A stretch of DNA of 64,000 nucleotides. Origin: Owenia fusiformis (lineage: Eukaryota; Annelida; Polychaeta; Sabellida; Oweniidae). Positions 56,755-64,000 of this stretch are shown piece after piece. Every line of letters begins with the position of its first letter. The first letter of the stretch is position 1. The DNA lies in NCBI GenBank assembly GCA_903813345.2, contig CAIIXF020000003.1:14276931-14340930 (forward strand), written 5' to 3'. Below the pieces are notes generated by a model, which was not told the DNA's origin, did not search any database, and worked only from the letters and a program-made list of their open reading frames with translations. The position numbers and the translations under genes are program-made.

Positions 56755-57706
56755 CAGCTGTTTCACATTTCTTAAAGCCCCTAGCTGCTTCAGGACTGGG
56801 GAATCACTGCAACAAGGTTCACTGTATACCTCTTAGACCTATCAATATTTTATCAGATATTATAAACAGAATTTATATCATCCTTTATTTACCTGCAGTG
56901 TGAGATTAGATGTGGAATGTTTACATCAACAAAAGTTTGGCTTTTCTGAACATATGGTACATTCTGAGTATACTTTCACTTTTCTATTATCAGGAATACT
57001 GTTGCTTTTTGAAATAAATGTTTGTTATAATCCATGTGAAAACCTCTCTAATATGAACACATTTATATGTTGGGTTTGTTCTGTTTTGTATATTGCCAGT
57101 ATTGCCCTTTGTGCATTCTGCTTACGTGGCCGATACAAAGGGGTCTTTTTCTCTTTACCATATTAACATACAATACATGGAATTTCAGTTGTCTAAGAAT
57201 CTATTAATATAATTATCATCAAAATAAACAACTGGGTTGCTTGAACTTGATCCTATTTGCAAGAAATGACCTCCTATAACTTTATATCATATTCCAAACA
57301 TGTACTTATTATCCATTTCTGATAAGAGAACAACTTCTTAAGTGTTTACAAATATTCATAAATAGTACAGTTATCTTTAGGCTTGTCTAGCATATAAATG
57401 TACAGACAAACATGAAGATGAAAATTTAATTTATATAATCAAAATTTTCTATAAAATTTTGTGCATCGAATATAGCATTAAATTGAGAATTTGAAGATTA
57501 TAATTCTAACAGAAGTAGGTGTAAATAGAGCCTAAATAGATGAGAGAGAAAAATAAATAAGCTACGGTTATTCATTTAGCGACCCTGGATATTTCTGAAA
57601 TACCAGAGAAAGGTCACAATAACAAATGTTGGATGATGGAAGAAAACTAAGAAATCTTAGAATTGAAACTCTAAAATCTCATTTAGCTGTTTCCTTTTTT
57701 CTTTTT
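56755..57706. repeat. Right 952-bp direct repeat flanking the LINE
   Basis: Same length and, as far as I can read, same sequence as 49402-50353. It begins exactly after the LINE's 5' leader. Unlike the left copy it continues into sequence (CAAAATTGAAAC, repeated with variation to about 57850) that looks like the original locus. The most economical reading is a 952-bp target-site duplication. Confidence 0.9.
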
Positions 57707-59079
57707 CAAAATTGAAACTTTAAATTCTTAGATATAAAGGTAATAAGGTAGACTTTATTTAGCATTTTTCCTTCTTTCCCTTTCTACTTGTTTATCTACT
57801 TCTCAGAATTGAAATTCCAAATTCCTAGATATCAAAATAATTAGGTAGACTTTATTCAGCTACATCTTTGAAAGTTTCTAATCAGTTTCATGCATATCAC
57901 CAAATAATGGCTCAAATTGAAGTAAATGCTTTATTTATTACCAACAGTTTTCTGGAGACTGTGTACCAAACTGAACTGCCATGTTTAAATTTTTGTTGAC
58001 AAATATATGGAAAAGAATATCTGAGTCATCAACTAGACCAATCATTGCAGACTAAGAATTCTTAGAAGATAACGCGGAAGAAAAATGGTATATTGAAGAC
58101 AAAATATCATGCTCTTCTAATTATCAATTTACATATACGAGGGCCGTTCAATAAATTTGTATATAAATGGTGTTATTTTCAAGCTTAACAAGGAATTATA
58201 CAGACACACACATCCGGTGGTCAGTGTCTGTAACAAATGACATGGCATCTAACAAATGGCTGCTGGTGATGTTTTGCATGTTAGTGCCTTGTTTATGATG
58301 TAAACTACTTATTCTAATCTTATTCTAATCACCTACACACATACCACAGATACATTTACTGATTATGCAGTGGATAACCTTCACATTTTTCCCCTGACCC
58401 TGAATATTATAACCGAAGCCAATCAATTTGTACAATATTCCAGAATTTTGAAAAAGAACAAAAAAACTTGTGTCGTAGAACAGTTTGGCTTTTAGTTATT
58501 GGCATTCCAGAAAGAACAATTAGGAAATTTGAGATTAGTACCGTGTGTACATGATATAATTATTCCATGGTTATGGGGTTGATGTCCTTGTAATAGATAA
58601 GCAAGTTGACCTTCTCAAGTCATATCACCTGTAAAGCCTGTAAATATTAGTTATTATAAAACTTCGAAGATCACCTCTAGATAATGTAATATTTATTTAT
58701 TTCAGTTTATACATACTGTACGAGTATTCAGGTTATATGGACAAGATGGTCAATTCTTAGAAATATAAGTTATGCCTGTGTCACATTTGTTCCCATTTTC
58801 AATCTGGCAAATATGACTAAGCATTTAATATACAGACCCAAAATGGGCATAATAACGTTTAAAAGCAATTCCTGTCCATTCAAATTATTTGAATTTTTGT
58901 TCATTTTGTCAGATGTGAAATTTTTTGTTTGGGAATGTTTGTTGTGTTTTATCTTATCCTATTGTCTAGTCTCCCAGAGTTCTAAGTGGGAGAACTATTT
59001 CTTGAGATACCATTTGATATTTATAGTATTTAAATCAAGGCTGGTCCATAAATAACCTATAGTTATACTGTATTATTGC
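57707..59079 (+). other. Intergenic DNA; one hairpin-family 3' end
   Basis: 57710-57860 carries two diverged copies of AATTGAAACTTTAAATTCTTAGATAT-like sequence and AGGTAGACTTTATT. 58213-58295 (GGTGGTCAGTGTCTGTAACA, GGCTGCTGGTGATGTTTTG, CATGTTAGTGCCTTG) is a 3' end of the family at 32366-33143. I do not support the 80-codon frame at 58813-59055 as a gene. Confidence 0.4.
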
Positions 59080-59300
59080 TGATCTATATTGTACTGTACT
59101 TCGCTCTGTTATATTGTACTGTACTTTGCTCTGTTTTATTGTACTGTACTTCGCTCTGTTTTATTCTACTGTATCATACTGTCCGTATTTGCTGCCCTAG
59201 GCTATTTGTACTGTACTTTACTGTACTGTATTATACTGACCTGCCTTATACTATTCTATACTGTACTATGTTGTACTGTTATTTATTGTACTTTATTCTA
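59080..59300. repeat. TTGTACTGTACTTCGCTCTG minisatellite
   Basis: A unit of about 30 bp (TATTGTACTGTACTTTGCTC plus TGTTT) repeats three or four times, then decays into shorter TACTGTACT copies to about 59290. Confidence 0.75.
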
Positions 59301-59365
59301 ATGGTAATTTCTAACAATCTGATTGCATATATGATGTCAATATATCTTGCATTTACATGCCTTAT

Positions 59366-59482
59366 CACTGGCGGATCTGGGGGGCAGCCCCAATTAGTAG
59401 ACCTTTTTGGGTGTTACTTGGCCTATTAAGGCCTCAACTTTTAATTTTAGGCCAAATTGGCAAGAAAATGGATCCGCCCCAG
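59366..59482. mobile_element. Tiny MITE remnant with GGCGGATC termini
   Basis: CACTGGCGGATCTGGGGGG on the left and GGATCCGCCCCAG on the right are imperfect inverted ends, a common hAT-MITE style. Target duplication unclear. Confidence 0.4.
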
Positions 59483-61392
59483 CTTATGATATAGAATGAT
59501 CATCATCTGTATTATATGTTGACATCTATATTTTGTATTGTTCTGTTCTGTTCTATTTTAGTTAACATTTGAAATGAATTAATTTATGGCATTATGATTT
59601 TCAAGAGTCCCTCTTTATCCAATATTAGACACGCCATGGGTTCTATACTGATTCATGTTTATAGATGTATAGATTCTGACTAAATCCCTCTGTCCAAAGT
59701 TGGATCAGTGTGGCCATGAAAGATTTCCAGATCACTTGATGGATTTCGGTGGATCAGTTATCAGTCTGACAATGTTTTTTATGATGTGTTTTGAGGCATA
59801 GGCTTAACTTACACAGAGATGGATAATCTAACATAAGGCCAGTAGGGAGATACCCTGAGTGTTATAGCTTAATTATAGATAAAGCTCTCTTTTAAGAAAC
59901 AAATTGAAACTATTGAATATAAAGTTGTTGTCTTATGCTGGGCAGGTAAACTGCCTTATTGCCTGTTCTGGACTTGTTTGCATTTTTAAGTTTCCAGCAT
60001 ATTTTTTAAAGATTTTTCTAAGCTGATGCTTTCTTACATACATATACTGTACATGTAAGTTGACAGTCAATTACTGAATTTGATGGATTTATGTACTTAA
60101 CCCCTGACTGAAATGTCTCCTTGTTCAGTCTTTTTTCCGCATATTTTCTATCATAATCAAATTGCAGTCAGTATTTTGTCATAAGTACATAACAAACTGT
60201 TGTGATTTAATGTTTCATATTGATTGATTTTTCACTGTGCCTTTTTGGATTGAATAAACTGGGAATTTTGGGGAATTTTATGCGAGGGTTATAGAGATGC
60301 CACTTACAAATTGCTATCTATAGTCAATGCACGATGCAGCAACAAGGTTTAGAAAGGTTTGTAGTTTGGCATCATTTCGTATGCTATTATTATTTGTTTT
60401 TTATTTATTTTTTATTTATTCTATTTGCTTAATAACACCTGTGTATAAACACCTTTAATTCTACATTTTTTGTAGTGCTTTCTGAGTGTTCATTTTAGGT
60501 CTGGTCATATTAAGTTCAGCTTTTGAACTTGTATGTGTTTGTTATATAGGTGTTCATATGAGAAGTGTTTATAGGGTGTTCATTAAAGTGTTTATTTTAA
60601 GTCTGGTTGTTATAGAAAGGTATTCATTAGAAACAAGTTATCTTAGTAAAGATTACATGTTCAATGATTATAGATTCTAGAGATTTCTTGAGACATATGG
60701 TTCATTTTCCAAGAAAGGGAATTCATTGGAAACAGGTGTTTATTCACTATCAGGGATAGATACTATCTATATCCATGTATCTAATTCCTGGGAATGATCT
60801 CGAAATTGGCAAATGGGTTTGTCTGTCTATCAGATACGTATCTCAAATGTTTTCAGAAAATGAAAACTGACTTTCATCTGAACTGATGCTATGGTCTATA
60901 TCAACTATGGTCTATACTGATGGTTAACACCATCACTCCTGGGTCCTACTTTTTTTCTTTTTTGTAGAAATCTGCTTTTTGTTATCAAAATAAGGACTCG
61001 CCATGCAAACCTACATAATGGTGCCATTTATTCAATTGAATGACCAATGGAACAGGAATGAGGACTTGAATGGGGACCTGAATTGGTAGATTTATGTTCT
61101 AGTCTAACTGAAGTTCTATATTTTCACTTATCCCACGATTAATGTGTTATCTGTACAATAACAGCTATTGATATTTCTGATATTATTGAAATCGTGTGAT
61201 ATTTTCCAGAAAATCGTTTATCAAACTCATATGCGTGTGATATCGTTTATCTCACGCATATCCGTGTGATATCACATTTGCATTTCGCGCCACAATATTG
61301 TTGGAAATTAGGTCAGATAATTTATTCTCTTGTCATATTTCATTATATTTTATAATTAAAATGTGATTGTAATCATGGGATAAACCCAATAT
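59483..61392. other. Intergenic DNA, nothing recognised
   Basis: 60480-60740 holds scattered GTGTTCATT motifs, weakly like the blocks at 45.1-45.4 kb. No exon or RNA gene is visible. Confidence 0.35.
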
Positions 61393-61534
61393 CACATAAT
61401 TTCTCGTGATATCATTTTATCGCCTCTTAGATATCAAATATCAACACTCATTCGCTTCGCTCACTCGTGTTGATATTTGATATCAACTCGGCGATAAAAA
61501 TGATATCACTCAAAATGATGTGATATTCTGTATT
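61393..61534. repeat. Long perfect-looking hairpin with TTCGC apex
   Basis: ATATCACATAA...TGATATCATTTTATCGCC, GATATCAAATATCAACAC and TCATTCGC on the left mirror GCTCACTCGTGTTGATATTT, GATATCAACTCGGCGATAAA, TGATATCA and GATGTGATAT on the right. The arms are about 65 bp. Further GTGTGATATC motifs at 61190-61275 suggest a larger palindromic element. Confidence 0.75.
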
Positions 61535-61889
61535 CATTATGTACCATTAATTATAAGGTATGGATACTGAACATTATAAGACATAGGTACTCAGTTTGAA
61601 ATCCTAGAACAAATTTACCATTGTCTCATTTTCTATAGGGGATTTCAGGTCAAGGTATTATTTAATGTTACATAAATCCTGTGGAAATATCTCATCAAAG
61701 GCCATTTTCAATGATTGGCTAATAATAGACTGTAATATAGTATTTTGTTCATGTTATTGATCTCTCTTGTACAACAAACCATTGAAATAAATCACTGTCC
61801 TGAACACCATTGCTTTTACCCTGGTTCCAGGGTACAAATAACAGCCCTCTGACTAGAAGAGACAATTTGCAGTTTGAGGTTGATCTTAA

Positions 61890-62182
61890 CCTCTTGAATA
61901 CCCAGAGTGACGGATATATCCGTCACAAATGAAATAAGACTGGTGCCCAGAGGGACGAGAAAATCCGTCACAAAATTTTTCACAAAAATTGCTCTCATTT
62001 GAACAATTTTCATCCAATTTACACAAAAATTGTTTTAAAACGTGTAGAAATGATCTCTGTCGTCCAATTTTACTTAGCTGAGCATCTAAAGTTGTATAGG
62101 TATGTAATAAAATGTCAAAAGGTGGCAAAAAATGAAAAATTCTCTGGTTTCATGCCAATTTTAGAGCCTGGGATTCAAGAGG
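61890..62182. mobile_element. piggyBac-like MITE flanked by TTAA
   Basis: CCTCTTGAATACCCAG on the left and CTGGGATTCAAGAGG on the right are inverted (one extra base on the left). TTAA flanks both ends (61886-61889 and 62183-62186), the strict piggyBac target. 293 bp, noncoding. Inside, GACGGATATATCCGTCAC and GACGAGAAAATCCGTCAC are two small hairpins in a row. Confidence 0.85.
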
Positions 62183-62186
62183 TTAA

Positions 62187-64000
62187 TGGCTCCAAAAGGG
62201 GCTGTTATGGCGTTTCATTTAAATCTTGATCACCAATATTGTATGAAGGCTGTAAAAGGTGAGGCGGAAATTTCAAAACCATATATATTTGAGAGTGCCT
62301 ACTGCGTCATTGTCACATGGAACCATAATTATTATTTTATAATATTAGGAACTGGATTGTTTGTATTTAGCCTGTTCAGTAGGATACCAACAAGACACAA
62401 ATGAACTATTGTTCTTGCTTTTAGCACTTTATTTTTGAGTGAATCTATGTTATATTGCCAAGGACTTTTTAGTCCATCAGCCTTTAATAATGCTAACACC
62501 TGAGGCTAAAGAATTACATAAATCATGTTTTTAAGGTACTAAATGGAATAAGAATTAGTGAGGAATAGAATTGGCATGCAAGAAGTCAGTATTTTACTTT
62601 GAATTTCCACTATTTCTGATGCTTTACAGTGTTGATAAAATCAAATGTAGTTTTCACTGGATTTTACTAGAATTGAAAATCGCAGATTGTTAGCTTATTT
62701 ATGCAGCTAATAAAGGGTTTTGATGAGAGAGTTTGACTGAATCAAGGCTTGATTAAATCTCTAAATTGAAGAGTTCAGACCAAGCCATGTCTGACAAAGT
62801 GTATCAGTAATAACATAGAAATTGAATAAAGCAGAGATGTGTATATACCTAACATGGGCTGTCTGGATCATTGCAAAACCATTTTCTAATTCGCTAAGTA
62901 AGACACCGTAAATGATCGTAAATGATTCTGTATCAATAGATGTTTAGTGTAGTATCCTATAAAGCGTTCTATATTGTGCCGTTAGCTTCTAACGTAATTG
63001 GTAAAATATTAGAGGATTGGATTCATTGGCGCTCACTTTGTTATGGTTAGGCCAATCAAATAAAGGTACGATATTAAGGGTAAGTAACATACTAATTCAT
63101 CTTGATGGTCATATTTTGAAATTCAAATTAGGCAACAAAAAAGAGGAATTAACAAGGAATAAAGTATTTAGACGTGTAGTTAATACTTTAGATTATACAG
63201 AAATCTAAGAAAATGATGTGCTTTATTCAAATTTAAGAGAGAAACGAGTAGAATACTGATGAAGTCAGAATCAGGTTTGAGTGATATTTTCTTCTCATAA
63301 TATCTTTTAATAATCTGTAAGGACAAAAATTGAGTTATCTTTTAATGAGGAACTGTCAGATTGTGACATTATCGAATATTAAGACTACATCATAGAGACA
63401 AAATGGTGATATTGTCCTAAAACGTTATTGTTCTCATAGAAATAGACTTATCCTAAAAGATTCTAACAATTTATCATTGAGACCATTAAGAAGCAACGAT
63501 AACAGTTGAGATGTGGAATAAGTATGTTATTTGGATTAGTAGCATAGAGTGACCATTGTCTATTAAAGAGGATATTCCTTCAATATATTTTAATATGGAT
63601 ATACTGGATATGATAGAGATACTGTGGCATTACCGTTTGATCAGCTCAAGGAAAAGACTTCATTTTATTTGAATTGAAGAAAATAGTTTACAATTGTAAG
63701 TGTTTTTTATGTCAGGGCCTAGAATGATTGATTGGGCCATCATCCTACTGTCATAGTTCTTGCCTATAGGGATATTAACTAAAATGTAAAAAATCACAGA
63801 GGTCACGTATATTTCACACAATCTATCTAAAATTTAAATGATCTGCCTAATTTTTACGCATTTCTAAACAATTTAGAGAGTTAGCTTTGTGGCTGTTAAG
63901 TTTATTTGTTGTAATTATTGTTTTATTTTTCATGTGTTTTGTGTTTTAAGTCATGGCTTAAAGAAATTTTATTTACAGTCTCATTGAGTGCATTGACATA
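62187..64000. other. Intergenic DNA with dispersed repeat fragments
   Basis: 63120-63235 (AATTAACAAGGAATAAAGTA, GTAGTTAATACTTTAGATTA) and, inverted, 63820-63890 are copies of the AACACTTTAAATTGT family. No exon or RNA gene is visible to the window end. Confidence 0.4.

Noticed and set aside
49547-57166. Identical 88-codon frame at 49547-49813 and 56900-57166 with hydrophobic stretches
   Set aside because: Identity is explained by duplication of the 952-bp flank. There is no domain, no conservation evidence and low-complexity AT-rich composition.
49402-57706. LTR retrotransposon reading of the 952-bp repeats
   Set aside because: The repeats lack TG...CA ends, and the interior is an APE-type LINE with its own A-rich tail and no gag, protease, integrase or primer-binding site.
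1-64000. CRISPR arrays, operons, tRNA or rRNA genes
   Set aside because: No repeat-spacer structure, no ribosome-binding-site-led gene clusters and no recognisable cloverleaf or rRNA core sequences were seen. All tandem repeats are contiguous minisatellites. Small RNA genes could be missed by eye.

Overview
The window reads as nuclear DNA of a multicellular animal, most likely a marine invertebrate. The signs are split genes with GT-AG introns, a lectin/discoidin receptor of metazoan type, a THAP zinc finger, a non-LTR retrotransposon that carries a 2A peptide, and many DNA-transposon remnants. Elements resembling the bivalve 'pearl' type (tandem core, GGAC/GACT microsatellite, 3' hairpin) hint at a mollusc or other lophotrochozoan. 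That last step is inference. Coding density is very low and the base composition is AT-rich.

Layout. At 1.2-2.6 kb on the + strand lies the one convincing intact host gene. It is a single-exon type I membrane receptor in which a discoidin (F5/8C) domain sits inside a C-type lectin fold, followed by a Thr-rich stalk, a membrane segment and a tail with six tyrosines. From 3.4 to 9.7 kb there are MITEs, a broken THAP first exon (5.07-5.25 kb) and a 33-bp minisatellite. From 10.2 to 14.8 kb on the - strand lie exons of a spectrin-repeat (nesprin-like) gene with in-frame stops and a one-base frame break. From 15 to 25 kb there are nested hairpin-ended, Helitron/Helentron-like nonautonomous elements full of AGGTCA half-sites, a pair of inverted foldback units (one holding a pearl-like insertion with a visible empty site in the other), and a further 1.5-kb palindrome. 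From 27.3 to 31.6 kb there is a 4.3-kb palindrome around a 21-bp minisatellite. From 32 to 49 kb the DNA is mostly anonymous, with several transposons that have identifiable ends (849-bp foldback with GTTAA duplication, 833-bp hAT-like element with GCTATCA duplication).

From 50.35 to 56.75 kb lies an apparently full-length, intact LINE on the - strand. ORF1 is a coiled-coil/RRM-like protein. ORF2 starts with several hydrophobic segments, then a 2A 'ribosome skipping' motif, then APE endonuclease, reverse transcriptase and a CCHC knuckle. It is flanked on both sides by 952-bp direct repeats that look identical, best read as an exceptionally long target-site duplication. The last 6 kb hold a few small elements, including a TTAA-flanked piggyBac-like MITE, and otherwise nothing recognisable.

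The candidates for something unusual are the nested-domain receptor, the membrane-segment-plus-2A leader of the LINE together with its kilobase-scale duplication, and the dense set of palindromic/foldback elements.
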